This document shows positions 1 to 8,713 of a stretch of DNA of 43,862 bases, one piece after another (within the stretch, counting starts at the first letter, position 1; each line of letters opens with the position of its first letter). Under the pieces are notes generated by a model, which saw nothing but the letters and a program-made list of their open reading frames with translations, was not told the DNA's origin and made no database searches. A program made the position numbers and the translations under genes. Source of the stretch: Acidobacteriota bacterium (GTDB lineage: Bacteria > Acidobacteriota > UBA6911); NCBI GenBank assembly GCA_016934295.1, contig JAFGTD010000123.1, positions 1 through 43,862 on the forward strand. Reading direction: 5' to 3'.

Positions 1-522
1 GAGGGCACTTCGGCTCCAGATAATCCGCAGGAAATATTTAATGATTTGAACAAGTTCCTGAAGGAATTGACGGATCGCCAGGAAGAAAAGCGGAAAGTGC
101 TCGCCGACCGGCTGGAGGAACGGCGCAGCAATGAGGAAGCCGTGCAGCAGCGCCTGGCCTTCGGATTGGCCCGGGTATCCCCGGCTTCCGCTTTTTCGTT
201 GGCGGCAACCAGTCTGGCCGGTTCCTCGCTTGCGCTGAAACATCATTATCTGGAAGAAGCCAGGCGCTACCGGGATGTATATGCCAGGTTCCAGCAGGAA
301 AAATCGGGGGAGGGGTTAGAAGGGATGATTATAATGCGCATGCCCGGCCAGCCGGAACCGGAGCAGATCGATCCGGGGGAGTTGCCGGCCTTCCAGTACA
401 GGCAGCCGCCTTTGAAAGATGTCATCCGGGCGTCCGTGCTTGATTTGGGAATCCTTGCGGTCTTCAACATAGTTTTTTTTGCCGGCGCTTTTGTGGCCTT
501 CCTGCGTTATGACGTTCGGTAG
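1..522 (+). CDS. ABC-2 type permease, C-terminal part (truncated at left edge)
   Basis: The frame is open from base 1, so the TTG start of the listed ORF (46) is not real and the gene begins outside the window. What remains is a charged, coiled-coil-like stretch (KELTDRQEEKRKVL), a conserved block (QQRLAFGLARVSPASAFSLA) and one C-terminal membrane helix ending in AFLRYDVR. The same blocks occur in the same order in the next gene (QERLGFILSRFSPASAFRLA ... AFLRYDVR), so the two are tandem paralogues. By analogy this is the membrane half of an ABC-2 family exporter with a large extracytoplasmic domain between helices. The ATPase is presumably further upstream. The gap to the next gene is 56 bases, consistent with one operon. 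Certain as a paralogue of its neighbour; transported substrate unknown. Confidence 0.85.
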   Translation, partial: EGTSAPDNPQEIFNDLNKFLKELTDRQEEKRKVLADRLEERRSNEEAVQQRLAFGLARVSPASAFSLAATSLAGSSLALKHHYLEEARRYRDVYARFQQEKSGEGLEGMIIMRMPGQPEPEQIDPGELPAFQYRQPPLKDVIRASVLDLGILAVFNIVFFAGAFVAFLRYDVR

Positions 523-578
523 GAATATTGACGGCGTTATGGAATGAAGAAGCGTGAATACCATATAGAGGAACCGCC

Positions 579-2063
579 ATGCTGAGTACGATTATTTTGA
601 AGGAGCTTAAGTCCATTATTTCCAGTCCCAAGTTTGTCATAACATTTGCCGCGTGCAGCATTATGATCCTGCTCAGCGTGTGGGTCGGAATTGAGGATTA
701 TCGCACAGGTGTCGCACGCACGGATGCGGCGCTGGATATCAACTACCAGATATTGAAGACAAGGACGTGGAGCGCCATAAGCACCCAGGCTTTCCGGTAT
801 CCCGATCCCATGCAGATTTTCGTCTCCGGAGTCCACAACGATGTGGGCCGCCTGTCGGACATCCGGGAGTATGATGAAGTCAAACTAAGAAACAGCGTAT
901 TTTCCGATGACACCATCTTTGCGGTATTCCGGCTGGTCGACTTTGCCTTCATTGTGCAGATTGTGCTTTCGCTGCTGGCCATCCTGTTTACCTATGATGC
1001 GATCAACGGAGAACGCGAGGAGGGCACCCTGCAGCTGACCTTTTCCAATCCTGTCCCCCGCGCAAAATTTATACTCGGCAAGCTGATCGGGTCCTGGCTG
1101 GGCCTGGTGATTCCTCTGTTGATTCCGATCCTCCTTTCGATCCTGCTGATCCTGCTTATGCAAATACCTATGACACCCCTTCACTGGCAGAATCTGGGCG
1201 GCCTGCTGCTGGTTTCACTGCTCTACTTTACCTTTTTCATCGCGCTGGGACTTCTGACTTCCGCCCTGGCGCGCCGCTCGGCGACTTCGTTTCTGATTGC
1301 ACTCGTGGTCTGGGTGTTCTTTGTATTTATCATTCCGCGAGCCGGTGTCATGGCTGCAGGCCAGTTTGTAGATGTTCCCGGCGTTGCCGAGATTGACAGC
1401 CGGAAAGCGGCTTTTTCCAAGGAACAGTCGGATCGATTGAATGAAGAAATGATGAAACGTTCCATGGAACGGTGGAAACGCCTGGCGGCCATGTCGCCTG
1501 AGGAACGGGAAGTAAATTCCAAGAAGCTCTCTGAGGAGTACAGTCGGGAAATGGACAAGTTGCGGGAGGAAAGGGATGTGGAAAGGGCCGAGTACTCCAG
1601 CCGGCTGAATGAGGACCGGCGCAACCGGCAGGCTTATCAGGAGAGGTTGGGATTCATCCTTTCCCGGTTTTCTCCCGCTTCGGCTTTTCGCCTGGCCGCG
1701 ATGAACCTGGCGTCGACCGATATACTTCTTAAATCGCGCGCCGAAGATGCCATGAAAGATTTCCGGTCAAAACTTCTGGTGCTGGCTGAAGAGAAAACCA
1801 GGCAAGAGGATCAGGGGGGGCTGGCCGGAAGGGGAATCAGGATTATGTCCAGAAAAAAAGACGACGGCAAGGTATCACTCCAAATAGACATGGGAGATCC
1901 TCCGACAATGGATCCCGCGGATGTCCCGGTTTTTAGAGAAAGCCCCCGTGATTTCAATGAAACGGCCTCGGGCACCCTGGTGGATATCGGTCTGCTGGCC
2001 GTTTATTCCATCGTGGCCTTTTCCATAACCTTCGCGGCATTCCTTCGCTACGACGTCCGTTAA
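579..2063 (+). CDS. ABC-2 type transporter permease with large soluble domain
   Basis: This is a 494-residue inner-membrane protein. Hydrophobic helices lie near residues 13-35, 113-137, 168-197, 205-230 and 237-260, with a last one at about 465-490 (LVDIGLLAVYSIVAFSITFAAFL). Between the last two lies a charged, probably coiled-coil region (about 280-360) and a soluble domain. The EREEGTLQLTFSNPVPRAKF segment between helices 2 and 3 is typical of ABC-2 permeases of the DUF3526/GldF-like kind. The ATG at 579 follows a GAGGAACC Shine-Dalgarno-like stretch. It lies directly downstream of a paralogous permease, so the pair may form a heterodimeric membrane channel served by an upstream ATPase. 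The stop codon abuts a long inverted repeat. Family assignment is firm; substrate is unknown. Confidence 0.88.
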   Translation: MLSTIILKELKSIISSPKFVITFAACSIMILLSVWVGIEDYRTGVARTDAALDINYQILKTRTWSAISTQAFRYPDPMQIFVSGVHNDVGRLSDIREYDEVKLRNSVFSDDTIFAVFRLVDFAFIVQIVLSLLAILFTYDAINGEREEGTLQLTFSNPVPRAKFILGKLIGSWLGLVIPLLIPILLSILLILLMQIPMTPLHWQNLGGLLLVSLLYFTFFIALGLLTSALARRSATSFLIALVVWVFFVFIIPRAGVMAAGQFVDVPGVAEIDSRKAAFSKEQSDRLNEEMMKRSMERWKRLAAMSPEEREVNSKKLSEEYSREMDKLREERDVERAEYSSRLNEDRRNRQAYQERLGFILSRFSPASAFRLAAMNLASTDILLKSRAEDAMKDFRSKLLVLAEEKTRQEDQGGLAGRGIRIMSRKKDDGKVSLQIDMGDPPTMDPADVPVFRESPRDFNETASGTLVDIGLLAVYSIVAFSITFAAFLRYDVR

Positions 2064-2372
2064 AAACTTTACCGCGGAGACGCAGAGAGTGCGGAGGTTT
2101 GCAGAGAATTCCACTGTATAATCCACTGCATTTCCCCGAGTCTCTTTAATTGTATTTTCTACACCAGTCAAAATTACTCGCGAGTATTTTTGATTGTAGG
2201 TTAAAAAAGTAGTATCACGCCGCATTGTGAAGCCTTTCAGATCAGCGCTGACGGCAAAAAGGATTATAGGTCTCCTGAAGGCATCCGGGTTTGTCCTTCT
2301 ATTCTTTTTTTGAGAACGCTTGTTTAACGCTGCGAACCTCTGCGTTCTCTGCGCCTCTGCGGTGAAGTTTTT
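2062..2372. repeat. Long inverted repeat between convergent genes (MITE-like or bidirectional terminator)
   Basis: The left arm (2062-2108, AAAAACTTTACCGCGGAGAC...) and the right arm (2326-2372) are reverse complements over about 47 bases with only a handful of mismatches. A roughly 217-base interior shows no convincing gene. The arms overlap the UAA stop codons of both flanking convergent genes. The ACCGCAGAGGCGCAGAG-type sequence resembles an intergenic repeat that I recall from diverse environmental bacteria (from memory, not checked). It could fold into a long hairpin and end transcription from both sides, or be a non-autonomous mobile element. Confidence 0.8.
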
Positions 2373-5300
2373 ATTGTATTTCCAATTGATCGCCGGCGCT
2401 GTAGGCGGCGAATTCAGGGGCGTACATGGGCTGCACGGTTGCCGGGGAGATTTTAAAAGTCCCGGCGGTGGCTGCACGGACCCGGTATTTAAATGTGTAT
2501 TCACCCTGCGGCAGCCGCTCGAAGAAGAAGTTGGTACCGGAATCGCGGATCTCTTCATACCAGGATATTCCCAGGTCCCATTTGTGCTTCGAAAGATTCG
2601 AGGAAGGCTCGAATCCCGCGCCACGGGGATCGCGCAGGTGGACATACTCCATAGTGTGTTTGCTCTCGAGAGACAGATGGACCTCGACTTCGTCTCCCGG
2701 CTGCAGGGAAGCACCTTCCTTCAAAGGCTGCAGCGTATATTCCTTACCGTCGTGCACGCGCTTGAAGTAGCTCCGGGTCAGCCGCAGATAATCCCCCCGT
2801 GCTTCTTCGGGTAGCCTCTCTGTGGAGAAGTGCCAGGTGGCGGAGGCGAACATATGCCCTTTACTCGTTTTCTCAACCGTGATTGTTGAAGTCGTCTGGG
2901 GATCGATCTTGTCGCCCGTGATAACAACCTGGTTTTTCTTGCCCGTGTATTTGTCCGGTTCGAAAACGAAGGACGTCTTTACATTTCCGACTGTGACAGT
3001 TGCGTCTTCGCGGATTCCCAACTGGCCGGTTTCCTTCAGGTAGTGGGCCAGAGAATAGATGACCTCGGCCGTGGCGCGGGTGGATTTCCAGTGGTTCATT
3101 TTCTTGTTGAGGAACAGCCACTGGACCAGTCCGTCCAGTTTCGGATCGTCCGGTATCAGCTCCATTTCCGTTCGGACGGCGAAGGCGTGCGTTTCAATCG
3201 TATCGTTGTACCAGAGCCAGGCGCGGTCTTCGGGCGCCCAGAAGGTTCCCTGGTCTTCCGCGGTCTTGGCCGAATCCATCACGCTCTCCCAGACCAGCAT
3301 GGCATCGCGGCTCCGGTCCATCCGTTTCAGTGTGAGCGCGAGGTAGCCTTTGAGAAAGGGGCTGTGCGACTTCCAATGTTTGTAACTGAAGTCGAGCATT
3401 GTTTTACGTTCGGCTGGCGTGAAGGAGTTCTCGTACCAGGAAGTGTCCGGATAGTTGGACAGAACATAATTGATAAAGGTGACGAACTCCCAACCGCGGT
3501 CGTGCTCGACCATGTCCTTTACGATATCGTCCAGGTAATGCCGGTGGGTGTAATCCCAGGCGCGCCGGACCATGTCCTGCGGAACCTCGACGCCGAATTC
3601 GAGCGCTTTAGAGAAGCCGTGCAGGAGGTATAGCGTCATATAGGGGGACGGAGACCCCCCGGGGAACCAGGGGAATCCGCCGCTCGAGGTCTGCATTTCA
3701 CGAAGTTTGGAAAGCGACGTTTCCTGCTGGGCTTTGGCAATGCGGGAATCCAGCACCCGGATCAGTTCGGAGATGTCCTCATCGCCTCCCTCTGCCATCC
3801 GGAGCCAGGGCGTCTCTTCCAGCGCCATCTTCCGGTTGGGATCGGAAGCGTTCCATTGTTCGAAGCGGGTTTCACGCGATGAAAACTCTTTCGCCATCTT
3901 CTCTATAGCGGGGTACTGCTCATAGAGAGAGGAAAGGATGCCGGTTGATACGAAGCGGTTGAGCGTCTGCTCGGTGCACTCATAAGGGTAGTCGACGAGG
4001 TAGGGAAGGGCGGAGAGGATGGAATAGAAGAGCTGGGCGTCGAGAGTAACCACCATCTGTTCGTTGATGCGGGTCGGATCGTCGTCGCGGGCAAGATCCT
4101 CGAACCGGATAATGCGCCGGTCTTGGTCTTTAAGAGTCACGAACCTCGACTGCATCAGGTGCATGCGCCCGGGAAGGATGGGGATGGGGCGCAGCTCGCC
4201 GTCGGAGAAATCGCCGGAGACGGCCGTGACCTTGAAGGCGATCTGCCCGACTCTGGATGGAGTCTTGATGGGAAATGTCAGGTTGGTTCCGCCGCCGGCT
4301 GCGACTGTGAAAGGTTTTCCAGTCGTCTCGGATTCGGTCAATCCGAATTCGGACAGGATGCTTTCGTCGGTAGCCGGATCGATAATGTCGAAGTTGAGAC
4401 GGCCGTCCAGTTCACGGTCGGAGGCGTTGTTGACGACCACCTTGATTTCCGCCCGGTCCCCCTCGCGAAGGAAGCGCGGGAGATAGGGCCGAACCATCAG
4501 ATCCTTGACGCTTTGGGCTTCTTTATGTACAAATCCGGATTTCAGGTCCTGTGTGATGGCATGTACCCACACGTTCCACGATGTGACGGAATCGGGCACC
4601 TCGAACTCGAAAGAAACGGAGCCGTCTTCGTCTGTGAGTAAATGTGGCTCCCAGAAGGCGGTTTCACTGAATTCGCTGCGCAATTCAATGGCGGGCGCAC
4701 CGCTATCCATAGTACCGGATTTATCTTCCTCCATGCGGGCCGATTCAGGCGGTGGTGCAGCTAATCCTGCCACTTCAGAAGTTTTCGCAAAGTAGAGAAC
4801 ATCATTGGCGGTAACGCTTTCAGATTCCAGTAAGATGCCTCCCCCCATTCCACCTGCGACGCCTGCCCCAATTGCGCGGCTTCTCCCCACGCCTCCAATC
4901 CCATACCCGTTGTAGTAGAGAAGTCGATCTCTGTGGAGAGACGGTGGGATCGGTCCCCGGTTGAAACCGCGGCTGTTTATCCAGAGACGGTTGGCTGCGG
5001 ACAGGTTGGTTTGTGCGTAAACCGATTGCCCTCGATAAGGGTAAAGATTTAAAGGATTTGGGGGAGAGTGGGGGACAAAGGCATCCAGGCTGCGGTCGTA
5101 CATGTAGGCCAGCAGTTCGGCTGCCGGGACGGCGATATCATTTCCGGTGGGACCGGTGACTTTGACGCTCCATTTTTCCCGGTTGCCAGGGCGCAGCCGG
5201 TCCCGGAAGGTGGAAAATTCCACTTTCAACTGTTTGTTATCCCAGGAGACCATTATCGAACTCTGAAGATGGATCAGTTGATTGTCGCGCACGAGTGTCA

Positions 5301-8300
5301 GTGCAGCGCCCAATCCTCCTCGATCTTTCTCGGTGATCGGGATTTCGACAAGAGACGGGTCCTTTCCGGAAATCATTTCTTTTCGTTGGATGCATTCTCC
5401 GTCACGATAGATCTCGAAAACCATGAATTGATCTTCCATTCCGGAATGCACCAGGAAACGGGCCGTATCTCCTACCTTTAGGGATGCTTTTTCTATTTCA
5501 AGCATGGCAGGCAGCCGGAGCGTCATGGAGTCGGAGGCGACAATGAAATCCTGGCTTGTTTCGTACTTTTCCCCGAAATCGTCGACGGTTTCGTAAACAA
5601 TGCGGTAGGCGCCCGCCGCAAGCCCGGAAACGGAAACGGTTCCTTTTCCTTTATTGTCGTGGAATACGGATCCTGACGCGCGGATAGCGCCTTCCTTCCG
5701 TTGCATAAGCACTGCTTCCGGGCTATAGCCATGGTTCCAGCGTTCTCTTAACAGATCGCCCGGCGTCTGGAAGCCGATCTTTTCCCGGAATTCTTCGGGG
5801 ACAAACAGCGGCTGTTCCGCCGGGAGAAGGGTTTTATCGGGTTCCTCAAGCGATACGATTTTCCAGGTTCCTTCCCCGCTTCGGGGAGTGCCGTCCATGT
5901 TTGTGCGGAGGATGGATATATCTATAGGCTTCTCCTCAAGGAAAAAAGCGCTGTCCATGGACACCCGGGCTTCGACGGATACGAATCCGAGCCGGTAGGA
6001 GCGTTGGTCCGAACGGGTTTCTCCGCCTTCATCGGTGACGTCTACGGTGACCCTGTACCGGTAGGTGATGTTCTTGTCCCCGCTCAGGTTCTCGTCGGCC
6101 TCAGGCGTGAATGTGAAGGAGAAAGTGCCGTCTTTATCCAGGGATTCCGTCCCTGAGGCAATCCGCTGTGTCTGGGATGAAGGCATGAAGGCCCGGAAGA
6201 AATCAATCCACCACCAGGGGAAAACCGGCTCCCGGTAGACCTGCCATTCGATTCGGCCTTCCGTGACCGGAAGACCGAAATAGTACTTTGCCTCTCCCTT
6301 CAGAGTCGCCGGCCGATTCAGTCGCAGCGGTGCGTCCGGATCCAGCATTTCCGCTTCAAAAGTGGGGCGCTTGTACTCTTCCACCCGGACGCGCGTTTGG
6401 CCTTCCCTGGAGCTTTCCAGATACCATTGCCCCAGAGCCCTTCCTTCCGGGATCGTGAATTTCCCTGAAACGGTTCCATAACTGTTGGATGTTACGGTGT
6501 TGGATGCCACTTCCTGGCCATTGCCGTCTTTTAGGAAAACAACAAGATTTGTATCGGGGTATGTACTGAATGAGGCGTCACTATCGTCATTGCGGTAGAG
6601 CACGGCTTTCCAGTGTATTGTTTGTCCGGGGCGATAGATACTGCGGTCGGTATAAAGCAGTGTTGCGGATAGCCTTTCCGGTTTTTCCTGCCGGTCATAA
6701 TTCTGCGGCAAGCTATAGGTGAGCTGATCCCCATTCCGGGCTACCAGGAAGTAGCGGATATATTTTTCGGAGCCGAGAAATTGAACCATGCCCCTTTCGT
6801 CGGTTCGTTTTGAGTCGTATTTCCGGTGTCCCTCCCTGTAATCTGCCCGATAGAGGATTACCTCTGCATCCGTTACCGGTTTTCCGCTCGAACCTGCCAG
6901 GACCGTGACTTCCAGGCCGTCGCTTCTCTTCCTGCTGATAAGCGCCAGATCACTGATTGTCAGGTACATGCCCTGGAGGCTGTTGTCGTCTTTGGAAAAA
7001 TCGGCGCGGGCTGAAGCAACAATCAAATATGTTCCCGGTTCGGTCATGGGGGGGACAACGAATGTCTTGTGCATCCGGTAATCCGGAGTTGGGGGCAGCT
7101 CTACATCCCATTTCTGGATGACGGGATTGTCGGCCACAAATTCTTCCAGTTTCCTTCCGGATGGAAGCAGGCTGTAGTCATCGGATTCTTCGACGGTTTT
7201 CATCAGGTCGATGGCATAGGCCCGGAAGTAAATCTTTTCCAGATTGTTATGGGATATCAGAATTGATCTTTTTTGCGGGTTGTCGTTGTGCATTCCGCTC
7301 AGGGAATAACCGGGACTTTCGATGTTGCCAATAATGGCATCGCAGTGCCTGCCCCCGAAGGAATTCGGGAACGCCAGTTGTCCGAGCAGAGCGATGCGCC
7401 GGGCGCGGTACAGGCTGTCCGGTTCATCTTCCGGTTGTATAAACTCGGCCAGCTGCGCCATGCCTTCGGACCACCAGGGGATGTCGGTAAGGGGTTCCAG
7501 ATAGTTTATGAGTCTTTCCCGCAGGTGCGCCCTGTCGTCGGCCTTGCTGAAATGCTGATGCAGATGCCTGTATCGCTCGAGCCTCGCCTCCAGCGCGGCT
7601 TCGCGCCCCTCTCTCTGAAGGTGCCAGTTTTCCAGGTCGGAGAGGATGAAGCAGATTTTCTTCAGGGGGTGGATTGTAGGATCGACAAGTGCGATTTCGC
7701 CCGAGATGTCATCTGTAAGTTCTTTAAGATTCAAGCGATATATTTCATTCAACTGCTCGGGCTGCCAGCCGTTGGTGTCGGCCAGCATATCGACGCGCAG
7801 GTAGGAGACGGCGTCCCGCAATGTCGGGCGTATTCCTTCAGGATAGGTGTTGGGAACAATAAAATCCTTCCACTCCGTGTTCGGTAGTTCTCCCAGCCGG
7901 TCCCGATTGTTCCAGACTTCTTCGTAGGCTCTCTGCGCCTCTTCGTAGATCTGATCGCGGGTCCATGCTTTAAGATCGATTGTCTCTTCTGAGTCCATCC
8001 TTTCCCGTTGGTTGATTTCCCATGAGTATCTTCGCGCATAAGTGGTCAACGAATGGGCGTAAAAGAGGTTCAGGACGGACATTCCCATCCGGTCTTCAGG
8101 CCAGGGTGCCTCTTTCAGGAAGCGGACGGCCGTTTCATAGCCGTGAAGGGAGATCCGGAGGGCCGTATTGCGTACCAGGCAGCGGGTCCACTCCGTGTTG
8201 TTCTCTGCGGCCCGGGCGCTTTTCAGCATCGTGTCCACCAGTGCGGAAGCCGCTTCATGCTTCTGTTCTTCAATCAGTCGATCGAACTGTTTCCAGCCTT

Positions 8301-8433
8301 CGGCAAAATCCCCGTTCCAGTCGGTAGTGTCGGGTTTCGAATCTTTCGGTAGTTGCGCTCCAAGCAGAAGCCCCAAACATAGAACAAGAAGTATGAATGA
8401 AAAGAAAGTGAGGTGATGTCTGCCCCTGATCAT
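2371..8433 (-). CDS. Bacterial alpha-2-macroglobulin family protein
   Basis: This is a very large secreted protein (2020 residues; E. coli YfhM is about 1650). An N-terminal signal peptide (FFSFILLVLCLGLLLGAQL) lacks a lipobox, so it is probably periplasmic and not a lipoprotein. An MG2-type domain is seen near residue 600 (LYTDRSIYRPGQTIHWKAVL). The A2M domain starts near 1255 (FWEPHLLTDEDGSVSFEFEV). The thioester motif CTEQ is at Cys1486, followed by the helical thioester-domain repeats and a C-terminal receptor-binding-like domain. An intact CxEQ predicts covalent trapping of attacking proteases, as known for this family. A glycine-rich insert near 1190-1215 (GVAGGMGGG) sits in the bait-like middle. 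The usual partner pbpC is not adjacent. It converges on the ABC permease gene and shares a repeat at its stop codon. Confidence 0.95.
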   Translation of the reverse strand: MIRGRHHLTFFSFILLVLCLGLLLGAQLPKDSKPDTTDWNGDFAEGWKQFDRLIEEQKHEAASALVDTMLKSARAAENNTEWTRCLVRNTALRISLHGYETAVRFLKEAPWPEDRMGMSVLNLFYAHSLTTYARRYSWEINQRERMDSEETIDLKAWTRDQIYEEAQRAYEEVWNNRDRLGELPNTEWKDFIVPNTYPEGIRPTLRDAVSYLRVDMLADTNGWQPEQLNEIYRLNLKELTDDISGEIALVDPTIHPLKKICFILSDLENWHLQREGREAALEARLERYRHLHQHFSKADDRAHLRERLINYLEPLTDIPWWSEGMAQLAEFIQPEDEPDSLYRARRIALLGQLAFPNSFGGRHCDAIIGNIESPGYSLSGMHNDNPQKRSILISHNNLEKIYFRAYAIDLMKTVEESDDYSLLPSGRKLEEFVADNPVIQKWDVELPPTPDYRMHKTFVVPPMTEPGTYLIVASARADFSKDDNSLQGMYLTISDLALISRKRSDGLEVTVLAGSSGKPVTDAEVILYRADYREGHRKYDSKRTDERGMVQFLGSEKYIRYFLVARNGDQLTYSLPQNYDRQEKPERLSATLLYTDRSIYRPGQTIHWKAVLYRNDDSDASFSTYPDTNLVVFLKDGNGQEVASNTVTSNSYGTVSGKFTIPEGRALGQWYLESSREGQTRVRVEEYKRPTFEAEMLDPDAPLRLNRPATLKGEAKYYFGLPVTEGRIEWQVYREPVFPWWWIDFFRAFMPSSQTQRIASGTESLDKDGTFSFTFTPEADENLSGDKNITYRYRVTVDVTDEGGETRSDQRSYRLGFVSVEARVSMDSAFFLEEKPIDISILRTNMDGTPRSGEGTWKIVSLEEPDKTLLPAEQPLFVPEEFREKIGFQTPGDLLRERWNHGYSPEAVLMQRKEGAIRASGSVFHDNKGKGTVSVSGLAAGAYRIVYETVDDFGEKYETSQDFIVASDSMTLRLPAMLEIEKASLKVGDTARFLVHSGMEDQFMVFEIYRDGECIQRKEMISGKDPSLVEIPITEKDRGGLGAALTLVRDNQLIHLQSSIMVSWDNKQLKVEFSTFRDRLRPGNREKWSVKVTGPTGNDIAVPAAELLAYMYDRSLDAFVPHSPPNPLNLYPYRGQSVYAQTNLSAANRLWINSRGFNRGPIPPSLHRDRLLYYNGYGIGGVGRSRAIGAGVAGGMGGGILLESESVTANDVLYFAKTSEVAGLAAPPPESARMEEDKSGTMDSGAPAIELRSEFSETAFWEPHLLTDEDGSVSFEFEVPDSVTSWNVWVHAITQDLKSGFVHKEAQSVKDLMVRPYLPRFLREGDRAEIKVVVNNASDRELDGRLNFDIIDPATDESILSEFGLTESETTGKPFTVAAGGGTNLTFPIKTPSRVGQIAFKVTAVSGDFSDGELRPIPILPGRMHLMQSRFVTLKDQDRRIIRFEDLARDDDPTRINEQMVVTLDAQLFYSILSALPYLVDYPYECTEQTLNRFVSTGILSSLYEQYPAIEKMAKEFSSRETRFEQWNASDPNRKMALEETPWLRMAEGGDEDISELIRVLDSRIAKAQQETSLSKLREMQTSSGGFPWFPGGSPSPYMTLYLLHGFSKALEFGVEVPQDMVRRAWDYTHRHYLDDIVKDMVEHDRGWEFVTFINYVLSNYPDTSWYENSFTPAERKTMLDFSYKHWKSHSPFLKGYLALTLKRMDRSRDAMLVWESVMDSAKTAEDQGTFWAPEDRAWLWYNDTIETHAFAVRTEMELIPDDPKLDGLVQWLFLNKKMNHWKSTRATAEVIYSLAHYLKETGQLGIREDATVTVGNVKTSFVFEPDKYTGKKNQVVITGDKIDPQTTSTITVEKTSKGHMFASATWHFSTERLPEEARGDYLRLTRSYFKRVHDGKEYTLQPLKEGASLQPGDEVEVHLSLESKHTMEYVHLRDPRGAGFEPSSNLSKHKWDLGISWYEEIRDSGTNFFFERLPQGEYTFKYRVRAATAGTFKISPATVQPMYAPEFAAYSAGDQLEIQ

Positions 8434-8558
8434 GATCCGCTGCCTCCGTCCGTTTATGCATTCGATGACTGAAATGCTTTCGATCTTTCCTCTATTAGAC
8501 GCCGTTCCTTACCATTTTCTTAGAAAAAAATGCAGTCGAAGCTTTGTCTGGAACAACA

Positions 8559-8639
8559 AAACGCTGGCGCGTGAAGACGCAAGGACGTAAATAATAAATA
8601 TTTAGATACTTCTTAGCGCCTTAGCGCCCGTGCGTTATG
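8559..8639. repeat. Imperfect inverted repeat (GCGTGAAGACGCAAGG type)
   Basis: In the divergent spacer between the macroglobulin gene and glnS, a GCGTGAAGACGCAAGGACG stretch (left) faces CTTAGCGCCTTAGCGCCC (right). They form an imperfect inverted repeat around an AT-rich centre (AATAATAAATATTTAG). It resembles a degenerate relative of the GCAGAGGCGCAGAG repeats at 2062-2372. No clear promoter was assigned in the spacer. Confidence 0.4.
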
Positions 8640-8713
8640 TTTTTTAATCAGCATCGGAGTGGAAATTCCGACGATTTTCGATAATACTTCTACTTTCCAT
8701 CAAGGAGAGGAAG

